Positions 35,711-44,108 are shown, numbered from the stretch's first letter. The stretch is 64,000 bases of DNA from Nocardioides sp. IC4_145 (GCF_011250565.1 NZ_JAANMS010000010.1:1-64000); one strand, 5' to 3'. The notes: a model not told the origin generated them from the sequence alone. Translations and numbers: made by a program.

Positions 35711-36952
35711 TCAGCCGCAGTCGCCGACCTCGAACGAGCGGCACCGGTCGGCCGCCGACCCGTTCAGCACCCGGTCCGTGCCCGACCCGCCACGGAGCAC
35801 GTCGGCCCCCGGACCGGCCGACACGCGGTCCCAGCCGCCCGCGAGCCGGGCGTCCACCGGACCGGTCGCCAGCGACGCGTCGACCACGTCACGCGCCGGC
35901 GAGCCGCGGTAGGTCCACCCGGCGCCGTACCAGAGCTCGAGCACCTCGGCCCCGGTGTACGTCGCCGTGCCGGCCGCCGTGGTGACCGTGCCGCGCCGCG
36001 CGTCCACCGCCACCTGCCGGGCGTGCTCGCCGCGGCCGCCGAACAGCCGCAGGCTGTCGCGGCCGCTGCCGGCGTCGAGGAGCCACCCGCCCGCGTCGGC
36101 GCGGACGTCGGCGAAGTCGTCGCCGCCGCCGAGGTCGACCACGACCGGCTCGGCGCCGAGCGCTCGCACGTAGTCGGTGCCGTCCGTGCCGGTCACCCGG
36201 TCGCGCCCGCCCTGGCTGACCACGGTGTCGTACCCGCCGGCCACCGTCGGGCCGAGGACCACCCGGTCGTCGCCGCCGCGGTCGGGCGCGCCGGCCGGGT
36301 CGGTCCGGACACGGTCGGTGCCCGCGCCGGCCTCGACGGTGTCGGACCCCGCGCCGGCCTCGAGGAGGTCGTCGCCGTCGGTGCCGACCACCGTGTCGTC
36401 GTGCGTGGACCCCTCGAACGTCACCGGCTGGCCGGCCACCACCAGCCGGTCGGTGCCCTCCCCGGTCACGGTCGCCGCCGGCAGGTCGATGCGCACCGGC
36501 GTCGGAGAGCCGGCGTACGTCACCCGGTCGGGGACCGCCGCCCCGTCGCCGTCGAGGTCGGCGCCCGGGTCCAGCAGGTCGTCGCCCGCCCCGCCGGTCA
36601 GGGTGTCGCCGAACGTGTCGACGGTGCGCGTGCGCTCCTCGCGGTCCTGGCCGCCGTGGAGCCGGTCGTCGCCGTTGCCGCCCTCGAGCCGGTCGGCGCC
36701 CTCCCCGCCGCACAGGACGTCGTCCCCACCCCGCCCGAGCAGCACGTCGTCGCCGCCGAGCCCCACGACCACGTCCGGCCCGGGCGTCGCCCGGATCGTG
36801 TCGTCGGTCGGCGTGCCGACGATCGTCGCGGTCAGACCTCGGCAGGTCGGCGGGGGCGCGGCCTGGCCGGGAGCGGCCGGTGCCGGTGACGGTGACGCGG
36901 CGAGGGCAGCCAGGAGGAGCGTGGGCGGGAGGAGGAGACGAACGGTGCGCAT
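35711..36952 (-). CDS. Secreted RTX-type calcium-binding repeat protein
   Basis: 413 aa from ATG 36952. A signal peptide (MRTVRLLLPPTLLLAALAA) is followed by repeated GGxGxD-type nonapeptides, for example GLGGDDVLLGRGGDDVLCG and EGGNGDDRLHGG, forming a parallel beta-roll that binds calcium. More degenerate repeats (GTDGTDYV, AGSGRDSL) fill the rest. Two cysteines close the C-terminus (DRCRSFEVGDCG). No enzyme domain and no type I transporter nearby; the Sec signal suggests ordinary export. Function outside the cell unknown. Repeat-rich, Asp-rich composition is normal for the family. Confidence 0.85.
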   Translation of the reverse strand: MRTVRLLLPPTLLLAALAASPSPAPAAPGQAAPPPTCRGLTATIVGTPTDDTIRATPGPDVVVGLGGDDVLLGRGGDDVLCGGEGADRLEGGNGDDRLHGGQDREERTRTVDTFGDTLTGGAGDDLLDPGADLDGDGAAVPDRVTYAGSPTPVRIDLPAATVTGEGTDRLVVAGQPVTFEGSTHDDTVVGTDGDDLLEAGAGSDTVEAGAGTDRVRTDPAGAPDRGGDDRVVLGPTVAGGYDTVVSQGGRDRVTGTDGTDYVRALGAEPVVVDLGGGDDFADVRADAGGWLLDAGSGRDSLRLFGGRGEHARQVAVDARRGTVTTAAGTATYTGAEVLELWYGAGWTYRGSPARDVVDASLATGPVDARLAGGWDRVSAGPGADVLRGGSGTDRVLNGSAADRCRSFEVGDCG

Positions 36953-36995
36953 GTCTCGTACGACGCCGGGACGGCCGGCCTGGTTCGCGGAGGGC

Positions 36996-37259
36996 TCAGG
37001 CGTAGCGGTGGTTCTTCTCCGCGTGACCCGCGGGCCGGGTGCAGGTCCGCCCGCTGATCGCGCGGTGCCCGCAGGCCGCCTCCGCCGCCGGCGTGCTCCT
37101 GGCACCAGGGGCCGGCGCCACGGCGGCGTCCTTCGCCGGTCGGCGCGGAGCGGCGCGCCGGGCGGCCGGGGCGGTGCCGCCGCTCGTGGCGGTCCGGGCC
37201 GCCTTGTCCTGCTCGTAGCGGGCCTCGCGCAGCGCGCGCAGGTTGTCCATCTTGCTCAT
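36996..37259 (-). CDS. Small basic protein with C-terminal Cys/His motif
   Basis: 87 aa. A charged N-terminal helix (MSKMDNLRALREARY) leads into an Ala/Pro/Arg linker, then CGHRAISGRTCTRPAGHAEK and NHRY. The spacing Cys-Gly-His, Cys, Gly-His, His suggests a small zinc site. I recall similar short C-termini in actinobacterial proteins of unknown role. It is 43 bases upstream of the RTX gene on the same strand and may be co-transcribed. The 250-base gap upstream holds two strong palindromes. Confidence 0.65.
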   Translation of the reverse strand: MSKMDNLRALREARYEQDKAARTATSGGTAPAARRAAPRRPAKDAAVAPAPGARSTPAAEAACGHRAISGRTCTRPAGHAEKNHRYA

Positions 37260-37356
37260 CGGCGGTCCACGGGACGGACCCTACCCCGCCCCGGCCGGCC
37301 CGCTCCCCGCCGAACTGGCCCGGGTCGCGACCGCGCATGTAACGCGCCGTCCGCTG

Positions 37357-37388
37357 CTCTGTCTGCACGCTGCAACGTGCAGACAGAG
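37357..37388. repeat. Perfect 13-bp-stem hairpin
   Basis: CTCTGTCTGCACG pairs with CGTGCAGACAGAG around the loop CTGCAA. Outer arms CATGTA (about 37337) and TACATG (about 37403) extend the symmetry. It lies in the gap between the small Cys/His gene and tRNA-Ser(CGA), separate from the terminator palindrome at 37466. Possibly a dispersed palindrome or operator. Confidence 0.6.
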
Positions 37389-37465
37389 TGGCGAACTGTC
37401 CGCTACATGAACGGGTGGGGCTGGTGGGACGACGGCCCGACCCCGCCCGGAGGGCCCGGAGACAG

Positions 37466-37503
37466 CGACGAGCCCCGACCGGCATGCCGGTCGGGGCTCG
37501 TCG
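37466..37503 (-). terminator. 38-bp perfect palindrome, terminator of tRNA-Ser(CGA)
   Basis: Every base from 37466 to 37503 is self-complementary about CATG (arms CGACGAGCCCCGACCGG and complement). It lies six bases beyond the encoded CCA of the minus-strand tRNA, so it most likely ends that transcript. No T run. Confidence 0.75.
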
Positions 37504-37512
37504 TGAGGCTGG

Positions 37513-37599
37513 CGGTGGCGGTGGGATTTGAACCCACGGTGGGTTTGACCCCACACATCATTTCGAGTGATGCACCTTCGGCCGCTCGGACACGCCACC
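37513..37599 (-). tRNA. tRNA-Ser (anticodon CGA)
   Basis: Serine tRNA for UCG. On the minus strand the acceptor GGTGGCG pairs with CGCCACC, the anticodon stem-loop is CATCA-CTCGAAA-TGATG with anticodon CGA (plus-strand 37563-37565), a long variable arm is present, and the T arm reads GGTTCAAATCC. CCA is encoded at 37510-37512. The palindrome at 37466-37503 follows. Confidence 0.96.
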
Positions 37600-37648
37600 G
37601 CGGAGGAATGTACCGGAGCGCCGACGGGGCGGCGAAATCAGGCGCGGG

Positions 37649-38125
37649 TCAGGCGGGGCCGGGGTCGCGGTGCACGCGGAAGAAGTCCTCGAGGAGGGCG
37701 GCCGACTCCTCGGCGAGGACGCCGCCGACGACCTCGGGGCGGTGGTTGAGCCGGCGGTCGCGGACGACGTCCCACAGGCTGCCGACGGCCCCGGCCTTGG
37801 GGTCCCAGGCGCCGAGGACGACCCGCTCGACGCGGGCGAGGACGGCCGCGCCGGCGCACATCGTGCACGGCTCGAGAGTCACGACGAGGGTGCAGCCGTC
37901 GAGCCGCCACTCCCCGCGCGCCAGCGCGGCGGCCCGCAGGGCCACCACCTCGGCGTGACCCGTGGGGTCCGCCTGCGCCTCGCGGACGTTGCGGCCGGTG
38001 CCGATCACGGCGCCGGAGGGGTCGAGGACGACCGCACCGATGGGTACGTCGCCGGTCGCCAGCGCGGCGCGCGCCTCGGCCAGGGCGGTGAGCATCGGCT
38101 CCCGCCAGTCGGAGGGTCCGGTCAC
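37649..38125 (-). CDS. tadA: tRNA adenosine(34) deaminase
   Basis: Converts adenosine 34 to inosine in tRNA-Arg(ACG). 158 aa with the zinc deaminase motif: H57-A-E59 (catalytic Glu) and PC87TMC90 (zinc Cys), and a C-terminal helix LLEDFFRVHR that contacts tRNA. GTG 38125 overlaps the stop of the preceding gene (GTGA), whose product is its usual actinobacterial companion. It lies next to tRNA-Ser(CGA), which is not its substrate. Confidence 0.94.
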   Translation of the reverse strand: MTGPSDWREPMLTALAEARAALATGDVPIGAVVLDPSGAVIGTGRNVREAQADPTGHAEVVALRAAALARGEWRLDGCTLVVTLEPCTMCAGAAVLARVERVVLGAWDPKAGAVGSLWDVVRDRRLNHRPEVVGGVLAEESAALLEDFFRVHRDPGPA

Positions 38126-38607
38126 GCCGAGGTGAGCCCCACCGCGTCGTCGAACAGCTCGCCGAACCCGAGCCGCCGCGCGACGTCGGACAGCACCTCG
38201 TCGGGGTAGGAGTCCGGGTCGTCGAGCAGCGCCGCGAGGTCGATCGCCGGCACGCCGAGGTCGGCGAGCAGGTCCAGGTCACCGGCCGGCACCTGGTCGT
38301 CGTCGTCCTCGGGCATCGGCAGGTGGAGGAACTCCACCGCGGAGGCGGCCAGCTCCCACTCGTCGGCGGCGGTGATGTCGGAGAGCAGGACCCGGGTGGT
38401 GGGCCCGGCGACGCGGACGAGCAGGAAGAAGTCCTCGTCCATCGCCACCAGCCCGACGGCACCGGCGTCGCCGGGGAGCCGCCGCAGGCCGCTGGCGAGG
38501 GCGGTCACGTCGTCGAGGTGGTCGTGGACGAGCTCCGCGACCGTCCAGGCGCCGTCCTCGCGGTACGCCGCCAGGGCGAAGTCGACGGCGTCGAGCTGGT
38601 CGGGCAT
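38122..38607 (-). CDS. tRNA adenosine deaminase-associated protein
   Basis: 161 aa acidic protein of the family that precedes tadA in actinobacteria. [36 protein letters not shown] and the Asp-rich [18 protein letters not shown] are typical. No catalytic motif; a role with TadA is inferred only from constant gene pairing and the 4-base overlap. The 136-base upstream gap separates it from the divergent upp gene. Confidence 0.88.
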   Translation of the reverse strand: MPDQLDAVDFALAAYREDGAWTVAELVHDHLDDVTALASGLRRLPGDAGAVGLVAMDEDFFLLVRVAGPTTRVLLSDITAADEWELAASAVEFLHLPMPEDDDDQVPAGDLDLLADLGVPAIDLAALLDDPDSYPDEVLSDVARRLGFGELFDDAVGLTSA

Positions 38608-38743
38608 CTCGTCTCCTCAGGCGGCGGGCACTGCGGGCGGGACTGCTGGCTGGACTGCTGGCGGTACGGCGAGTCATCCAGCGTGGCAGACCGCCGCCGT
38701 CCGGCCAACCCCCTTTCCCGCGGCGACCTCTAGAGTTCGACCC

Positions 38744-39385
38744 ATGCGCACCCACGTCGTGGACCACCCGCTCGTCGCCCACAAGCTGACCGTCCTCCGC
38801 GACAAGAGCACCGACTCGCCGACGTTCCGGCACCTCGCCGACGAGCTGGTGACCCTGCTCGCCTACGAGGCGACGCGGGACGTCCGCGTGACCGACTACG
38901 ACATCGAGACCCCGGTCTCCCCCACCACCGGCGTCGCGCTGGCCTCGCCGAAGCCGCTGGTGGTGCCGATCCTCCGCGCCGGCCTCGGCATGCTCGACGG
39001 GATGATGCGGCTGCTCCCGACGGCCGAGGTCGGTTTCGTCGGCATGGTCCGCGACGAGGACACGCTGAAGGCGTCGACGTACGCCGAGCGGCTCCCCGCG
39101 GACCTGTCGGGACGCCAGTGCTACGTGCTCGACCCGATGCTGGCCACCGGCGGCACGCTGGCGGCGGCGATCACCTTCCTCACCGACCGCGGCGCCGACC
39201 ACATCACCGCGATCTGCCTGCTCGCCGCGCCGGAGGGCTGCGAGCGGCTCGAGCGCGAGCTCGAGGGCCTCGACGTGCCGGTGACGATCGTGACCGCGGC
39301 GCTGGACGAGCGGCTCAACGAGAAGGGCTACATCGTGCCGGGCCTCGGCGACGCTGGCGACCGGCTCTACGGCGTCGCGGGCTGA
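38744..39385 (+). CDS. upp: Uracil phosphoribosyltransferase
   Basis: Salvages uracil with PRPP to UMP. 213 aa from ATG 38744. Conserved [17 protein letters not shown] start, [19 protein letters not shown] loop [12 protein letters not shown], and the C-terminal uracil-binding [19 protein letters not shown]. Full family length. Convergent with pntB; the gap of 152 bases contains two palindromes. Confidence 0.96.
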   Translation: MRTHVVDHPLVAHKLTVLRDKSTDSPTFRHLADELVTLLAYEATRDVRVTDYDIETPVSPTTGVALASPKPLVVPILRAGLGMLDGMMRLLPTAEVGFVGMVRDEDTLKASTYAERLPADLSGRQCYVLDPMLATGGTLAAAITFLTDRGADHITAICLLAAPEGCERLERELEGLDVPVTIVTAALDERLNEKGYIVPGLGDAGDRLYGVAG

Positions 39386-39430
39386 CCTCCCGACGCGACG
39401 ACGCCTGGGGCGGCTCGGACAGGGTCACTC

Positions 39431-39472
39431 CGCGGCCATCGTGCGCACTTCGCGGGCATTGCGATGGCCGCG
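39431..39472. repeat. CGCGGCCATCG inverted repeat
   Basis: CGCGGCCATCG and CGATGGCCGCG are perfect 11-base inverted arms around 20 bases that include TGCGCACTTCGCGGGCATT. It sits 2 bases from the next palindrome, between convergent upp and pntB. It may help terminate both genes. Confidence 0.6.
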
Positions 39473-39474
39473 AA

Positions 39475-39510
39475 GCGTCAGCATCCCACGTTCACCTGGG
39501 ATGCTGACGC
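39475..39510. repeat. AGCATCCCA palindrome, copy 1
   Basis: GCGTCAGCATCCCA and TGGGATGCTGACGC form a 14-bp perfect stem around CGTTCACC. The core AGCATCCCA-nGTNNACn-TGGGATGCT recurs at 51834-51861 and, in shorter form, at 51899-51920. Located between convergent genes. Confidence 0.7.
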
Positions 39511-39537
39511 TCGTCCCGACCCGTTGTCCACAGCCCG

Positions 39538-40935
39538 CTACAGCGCCTTGACCGCCGCCAGCAGCTTGGCGAGCGACTCCTTGGCGTCGCCGAAGAGCAG
39601 CGTGGTGCGGGGGTCGAAGAGCAGCTCGTTCTCGATGCCGGCGAAGCCGGGGCGCATCGACCGCTTGAGGAAGACCACCTGCCGCGCCTGGTCCACGTCG
39701 AGGATCGGCATCCCGTAGATCGGCGCCGACGGCGTCGTGCGTGCGGCCGGGTTCACCACGTCGTTCGCGCCGACGACCAGCACGACGTCGGTGTGCGGGA
39801 GCTCGGGGTTGATGTCGTCCATCTCGACCAGCTGCTCGTAGGGCACCTGCGCCTCGGCGAGCAGCACGTTCATGTGGCCGGGCATCCGGCCGGCCACCGG
39901 GTGGATCGCGTAGTCCACCCGCGCCCCGCGAGCGGCCAGGACCTCGACCAGCTCGCGGAGCGTGTGCTGGGCCTGGGCCACCGCGAGCCCGTAGCCGGGC
40001 ACCACGACGACCCGCTCGGCGTACCCCAGCAGGATCGCGACGTCCTCCGGCCCCGCACTGCGCACCGGCCGGTCGGAGGCCTCGCCGGCACCGAGGGTCG
40101 ACCCGCCGCGCAGCGCGCCGAAGAGGATGTTGGCGACCGAGCGGCCCATCGCCCGCGCCATGAGCAGGGTCAGGAACGTGCCGGAGGCACCGACCAGCGT
40201 GCCGGCGACGAGCAGCACGACGTTCCCGAGCACGTAGCCGCCGGCGGCGACCGTGAGGCCGGTGAGCGCGTTGAGCAGCGAGATGACGATGGGTACGTCG
40301 GCGCCGCCCACCGGCAGCACGAGCAGGACACCCACCGCCAGCCCGACGAGGGCCAGCGCGACCGCCCAGCCGACCGCGACCTCGGCGACGACCAGCCCGG
40401 CCAGCACCAGGGCTCCCACCAGGGCCGCACCGGCGGCGAGCGGCAGGCCGGGGAACACCACCGGCCGCGAGGTCATCAGCTCCTGGAGCTTGGCGAAGGT
40501 GACGACCGACCCGGCGAACGACACCGCGCCGACGGCCACCGTGAACGCCGTGGCGCCGACGTCGAAGGCCGGTGTCGCCGGGCCGAGGTGGTCGAGCTCG
40601 AGCAGCGCGACCAGCGCGGCGGCACCGCCGCCCACGCCGTTGAAGAGCGCCACCAGCTGCGGCATCTGGGTCATCTGCACGCGCTGCGCGCCGAGCGCAC
40701 CCACCACGCTGCCGACCACGATCGCGGCGAGGATCAGCGCGACGTGGTCGAGGTCGAGGTGGGCGAACGGCACGGCCACCGCGACCACCGCGGCCGTGGC
40801 GCCGACGAGGTTGCCCAGCCGCGCGGTGCGCGGGCCGGCCAGGCCCTTGAGCGCGAGGATGAAGCAGACCGCGCAGGCGAGGTAGACCAGCTGGACCCAC
40901 GTGGGGGTCATGGTGGAAGTCAGGGCGGGGGTCAC
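39538..40935 (-). CDS. pntB: NAD(P) transhydrogenase subunit beta
   Basis: Membrane domain plus NADP-binding domain of the proton-translocating transhydrogenase, which drives NADH + NADP+ to NADPH. 465 aa: about nine membrane helices up to residue 265, then domain III with AGPEDVAILLGYAERV, the GYGLAVAQAQ nucleotide loop and VVGANDVVNPAA. GTG 40935 overlaps the pntA2 stop (GTGA), completing a three-gene operon in the order A1, A2, B. Confidence 0.95.
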   Translation of the reverse strand: MTPALTSTMTPTWVQLVYLACAVCFILALKGLAGPRTARLGNLVGATAAVVAVAVPFAHLDLDHVALILAAIVVGSVVGALGAQRVQMTQMPQLVALFNGVGGGAAALVALLELDHLGPATPAFDVGATAFTVAVGAVSFAGSVVTFAKLQELMTSRPVVFPGLPLAAGAALVGALVLAGLVVAEVAVGWAVALALVGLAVGVLLVLPVGGADVPIVISLLNALTGLTVAAGGYVLGNVVLLVAGTLVGASGTFLTLLMARAMGRSVANILFGALRGGSTLGAGEASDRPVRSAGPEDVAILLGYAERVVVVPGYGLAVAQAQHTLRELVEVLAARGARVDYAIHPVAGRMPGHMNVLLAEAQVPYEQLVEMDDINPELPHTDVVLVVGANDVVNPAARTTPSAPIYGMPILDVDQARQVVFLKRSMRPGFAGIENELLFDPRTTLLFGDAKESLAKLLAAVKAL

Positions 40936-41240
40936 GAGCCGTCACCCCGCGGGCGGCGGGCCGGCTTGCGGCTGAACATCCGCAGCATCCGGTCGGTCAC
41001 CACGAACCCACCGACCATGTTGACCGTGGCCAGGACGGTGGCGACCAGGCCGACGACGAGGGTCAGCGTCGAGTCGGCGGTGCCGGTGACGAGCACCGCG
41101 CCGAGCAGGATGATCCCGTGGATGGCGTTCGCGCCGGACATGAGCGGGGTGTGCAGCGTCGAGGAGACCTTCGAGATCACCTCGACGCCGACGAAGACCG
41201 ACAGCACGAAGATCGTCAGCCAGACGACGGCCTCGCTCAT
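40932..41240 (-). CDS. pntA2: NAD(P) transhydrogenase subunit alpha part 2 (membrane segment)
   Basis: 102 aa with three membrane helices (WLTIFVLSVFVGVEVI, then GIILLGAVLVTG, then VVGLVATVLATVNMVGGFVVTDRML), the separate membrane part of the alpha subunit found in three-subunit enzymes. The TPLMSGANAIHGI signature is kept. ATGA overlaps with pntA1 upstream and GTGA with pntB downstream enforce equal translation. Confidence 0.94.
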   Translation of the reverse strand: MSEAVVWLTIFVLSVFVGVEVISKVSSTLHTPLMSGANAIHGIILLGAVLVTGTADSTLTLVVGLVATVLATVNMVGGFVVTDRMLRMFSRKPARRPRGDGS

Positions 41241-42361
41241 CGGACCCCCTCCAGCAGCTCGCGGGTCGGTGCGTGGCGCACGACGCCCTCGTGGGTGACG
41301 CAGCAGGCGTCGAGGACCTCGTCGTCGAGGTCGGGCTCGAGCGTGCCGTCGGCGGTGAGCAGCTGGACGAGGCTGACGACGTTCTGGGCGTAGAGCCGCG
41401 ACGCCGGCCCCGGCATCTGCGCGGGCACGTTGCGCCCGCCCCAGACCTGCGCGTGCCCGATCCGCACCACCTCCCCCGGCACCGAGCCCTCCACGTTGCC
41501 GCCGCTGTCGGCCGCCAGGTCGACGACCACCGACCCGGGCCGCATCGCCTCGACCATCGCCGCCGTCACGAGCACCGGCGCGGTCCGGCCGGGCACCGCG
41601 GCGGTCGTGATCAGGCCGTCGGCCGCCGCGACGTACGGCGCCAGCAGCTCACGCTGAAGCGCGGACCGCTCCTCCGACATCTCCCGGGCGTACCCGCCCG
41701 CGCCCTCGAGCGTCGGCAGGTCCAGCTCGATCGCCTGCGCGCCCATCGAGCGGATCTCCTCCGCCGCTGCGGCCCGCACGTCGTAGGCCTTGACCACCGC
41801 GCCCAGCCGCCGGGCCGTCGCGATCGCCTGCAGCCCTGCCACGCCGGCACCGAGCACGACCACCTGCGCCGGCGGGACCGTGCCGGCGGCGGTCATGTTG
41901 AGCGGGAAGAAGCGGCGCAGCAGCCCCGCGCACACGACCGCGCAGCGGTAGCCCGACACCAGCGACTGCGACGACAGCGCGTCCATCGCCTGCGCCCGCG
42001 AGATGCGCGGCACCAGCTCCATCGCGTACGCCGTGACGCCCAGGTCACGCAGGTCCGCCACGAGCGCGAGCTCCTGGCCGGGCGCCAGGAACGAGACCGT
42101 CGCCGCACCGCGCCGCAGCCGGCGGGCACTCGCCACGTCGAGCGGCTGGACCGCGAGCACCAGGTCGGCCTCCTCGAGCGCCCGCTCGTCGAGGGCGGCG
42201 CCGGCGGCGGCGTACTCCTCGTCGGCGTGCAGCGCCCCGAGGCCGGCCCCCGGCTCGACGAGCACCTCGTGGCCGGCCGAGACCAGGGCGGGCACGAGGT
42301 CGGGCACGAGCGCGACCCGCGTCTCGCCCTCCCGCGTCTCGCGGACCACCGCGACCCTCAC
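41237..42361 (-). CDS. pntA1: NAD(P) transhydrogenase subunit alpha part 1 (NAD-binding)
   Basis: 374 aa soluble domain I that binds NADH. RVAVVRETREGETRVAL start, RISRAQAMDALSSQ with the family's Arg/Gln region, Rossmann loop VVLGAGVAGLQAIATARRLGA, ending YDVR; then PGRTAPVLVT and SVVVDLAADSGGN. Relative of alanine dehydrogenase, but the operon decides the function. GTG start. No regulator visible. Confidence 0.95.
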   Translation of the reverse strand: MRVAVVRETREGETRVALVPDLVPALVSAGHEVLVEPGAGLGALHADEEYAAAGAALDERALEEADLVLAVQPLDVASARRLRRGAATVSFLAPGQELALVADLRDLGVTAYAMELVPRISRAQAMDALSSQSLVSGYRCAVVCAGLLRRFFPLNMTAAGTVPPAQVVVLGAGVAGLQAIATARRLGAVVKAYDVRAAAAEEIRSMGAQAIELDLPTLEGAGGYAREMSEERSALQRELLAPYVAAADGLITTAAVPGRTAPVLVTAAMVEAMRPGSVVVDLAADSGGNVEGSVPGEVVRIGHAQVWGGRNVPAQMPGPASRLYAQNVVSLVQLLTADGTLEPDLDDEVLDACCVTHEGVVRHAPTRELLEGVR

Positions 42362-42385
42362 GTGACCTGCCTCACGCTGGGCAAC

Positions 42386-42964
42386 CTAGCCCAGCTCGAC
42401 CCCCGCGAGCGGGAGCTCGGCGAGCGGTTCGTACCGGGGTCGGCGGCGCGGCCCCTCCCCGAGGTACGACGCGACGAGCGTGACCCGGTCCGCGGTCCAG
42501 GCCGGGCCGGCGTACGCGTCGAGCAGCCGCACCCAGCGCGTCACCTCCGCCGGCCGGCCGAGCCGCGCCACCGTGAGGTGCGGCCGGAACCGCTGCCCGT
42601 CGACCGCCACACCGCTCCTGGCGGCCGCCGCACGGCACCCCGTCGCGAGCCGCTCGATCTCGAGCGCGCCGGTCTCACCGGTCTCGAGGCCGGCCCACAG
42701 CACCCGCGCCCGGGCGACGTCGGGGAACGCGCCGCCGCCGGCCACCCGCACCTCGACGGGGGTACGCCGCCGGGCGGCCGTCCCCAGCCGCTCCACCAGC
42801 TCGTCGAGCGAGCGGTCCGCGACGTCGGCGTAGAAGGCGAGCGTCAGGTGGAGCTGCTCGGCCGCGGCCCAGCGGAACGCGCCCGCCTCCCGACGCGGCG
42901 CGAGGAACTCGTCGAGGTGCTCGACGGCATCCTCCGGCGGCACGAGGGCGGCGAACAGGCGCAC
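42386..42964 (-). CDS. thpR: RNA 2',3'-cyclic phosphodiesterase
   Basis: 192 aa 2H phosphoesterase, opening 2',3'-cyclic phosphates at RNA ends. Two HxT motifs, HLTLAF (about 39) and HLTVAR (about 129), supply the catalytic histidines, with MRLFAALVPP at the start and VTLVASYLG near the end. It is 24 bases upstream of pntA1 on the same strand, and may be read through into it. GTG start. Confidence 0.93.
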   Translation of the reverse strand: MRLFAALVPPEDAVEHLDEFLAPRREAGAFRWAAAEQLHLTLAFYADVADRSLDELVERLGTAARRRTPVEVRVAGGGAFPDVARARVLWAGLETGETGALEIERLATGCRAAAARSGVAVDGQRFRPHLTVARLGRPAEVTRWVRLLDAYAGPAWTADRVTLVASYLGEGPRRRPRYEPLAELPLAGVELG

Positions 42965-42976
42965 GCCCCGACCCTA

Positions 42977-43009
42977 GGCCGATCCTGGGCCGATCCTGGG
43001 CCGATCCCG
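42977..43009. repeat. 11-bp tandem repeat, three copies
   Basis: GGCCGATCCTG repeated three times (third copy ends CCG). It fills the divergent gap between thpR and the alarmone synthetase gene, so it may affect either promoter or vary in copy number between strains. Confidence 0.7.
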
Positions 43010-43042
43010 GTCCGCCCTCCCCCTCCGCGTACGTTGTGGGGC

Positions 43043-43777
43043 GTGAGCGAGGGGGACTGGGACGACGTCGTTCGACGGTTCCTGCTCGAGCACCGCTTCG
43101 GCATGGACGAGGTCGTCACGAAGCTGTCGATCCTGCGCGACGAGTTCGCCCACCTGCACGACTACAACCCGATCGAGTCGGTCAGCTCGCGGCTGAAGTC
43201 GCCCGAGAGCCTGCTGGAGAAGATGGAGCGCCGGGGCATCGACCTCGACGGCCCCGACCCGCTGGCGCGGGTGCGCGAGGAGATCACCGACGTCGCCGGC
43301 GTCCGCGTGACCTGCAGCTTCGTCTCCGACGTCTACCACGTCGTCGACCTGCTCATGGCCCAGCCGGACGTCACCACGCTCGAGCTGCGCGACTACATCG
43401 CCGCCCCGAAGCCGAACGGCTACCGCAGCCTGCACGCGCTCGTCGAGGTGCCGGTGTTCCTCTCCGGCGGGTCGGTGCCGGTGGTGGTCGAGGTGCAGTT
43501 CCGCACCATCGCGATGGACTTCTGGGCGAGCCTCGAGCACAAGATCTACTACAAGTACCGTCGCGACGTCCCCGCCGACCTCCTCGCCGGTCTCAAGGAG
43601 GCGGCGGACACGGCGTACGCCCTCGACGCGACGATGGAGCGGCTGCACCAGGAGGTCCGCGGGCTCGACCCGCTCGACGACGGCGTCGTGCAGTCGCTGC
43701 GCGGCGCGCCCGGCTCGGTGCCGGCCTCCGAGCTCATCGACTCGCTGCGCCGGCTCGGCTCCCCGCCCGACGCCTAA
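43043..43777 (+). CDS. Small alarmone synthetase (RelA/SpoT synthetase domain only)
   Basis: Makes (p)ppGpp from ATP and GTP or GDP. 244 aa from GTG 43043, containing only the RelA_SpoT synthetase domain: SSRLKSPESLLEKM, EITDVAGVRVTCSFVSDVY, APKPNGYRSLHALV (G-loop), VEVQFRTIAMDFWASLEHKI (catalytic Glu region). No HD hydrolase and no ACT/TGS domain, so it resembles RelQ/YjbM types. The start is 33 bases after the 11-bp tandem repeats. Probably monocistronic; the next gene converges. Confidence 0.92.
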   Translation: MSEGDWDDVVRRFLLEHRFGMDEVVTKLSILRDEFAHLHDYNPIESVSSRLKSPESLLEKMERRGIDLDGPDPLARVREEITDVAGVRVTCSFVSDVYHVVDLLMAQPDVTTLELRDYIAAPKPNGYRSLHALVEVPVFLSGGSVPVVVEVQFRTIAMDFWASLEHKIYYKYRRDVPADLLAGLKEAADTAYALDATMERLHQEVRGLDPLDDGVVQSLRGAPGSVPASELIDSLRRLGSPPDA

Positions 43778-43783
43778 GGCCGG

Positions 43784-44095
43784 TCAGTCGACGGCGGTCG
43801 TGCGCGGCGCGCCGTACATCAGGTGGTGGTAGTCGGGGTGCCGCGCGATCCAGCCCTTGATGAACGGGCAGACCGGCAGGACCTGGCGGACGCCGTCGGC
43901 GCGGACGTCGTCGAGGGCGAACCGGGCCAGCGCCGAGCCGACGCCGCGGCCCTCGAAGCGGCGGTCCACCTCGGTGTGGGTGAAGACGATGATCTCGTCG
44001 GTGAGCTGGTACTCCGCGAAGCCGGCCGCCTCACCGTCCACCGTGGCCTCGTAGCGGCTCTTCCCCGGGTTGTGCGCGATCGCGACGCCAGTCAT
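43784..44095 (-). CDS. Small GNAT-family N-acetyltransferase (YjdJ-like)
   Basis: 103 aa from ATG 44095. Compact GNAT fold with FTHTEV, FEGRGVGSALARFAL (acetyl-CoA loop), and LPVCPFIKGWIARHPDYHHL, the pattern of short NATD1/YjdJ proteins. Substrate unknown. It ends six bases from the convergent alarmone synthetase stop. Confidence 0.9.
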   Translation of the reverse strand: MTGVAIAHNPGKSRYEATVDGEAAGFAEYQLTDEIIVFTHTEVDRRFEGRGVGSALARFALDDVRADGVRQVLPVCPFIKGWIARHPDYHHLMYGAPRTTAVD

Positions 44096-44108
44096 GCCCC
44101 GAGCGTAG

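Noticed and set aside
38372..38743. Upstream extension of the upp frame
   Set aside because: It runs antisense to the tadA-associated gene; the family N-terminus [11 protein letters not shown] begins at 38744.
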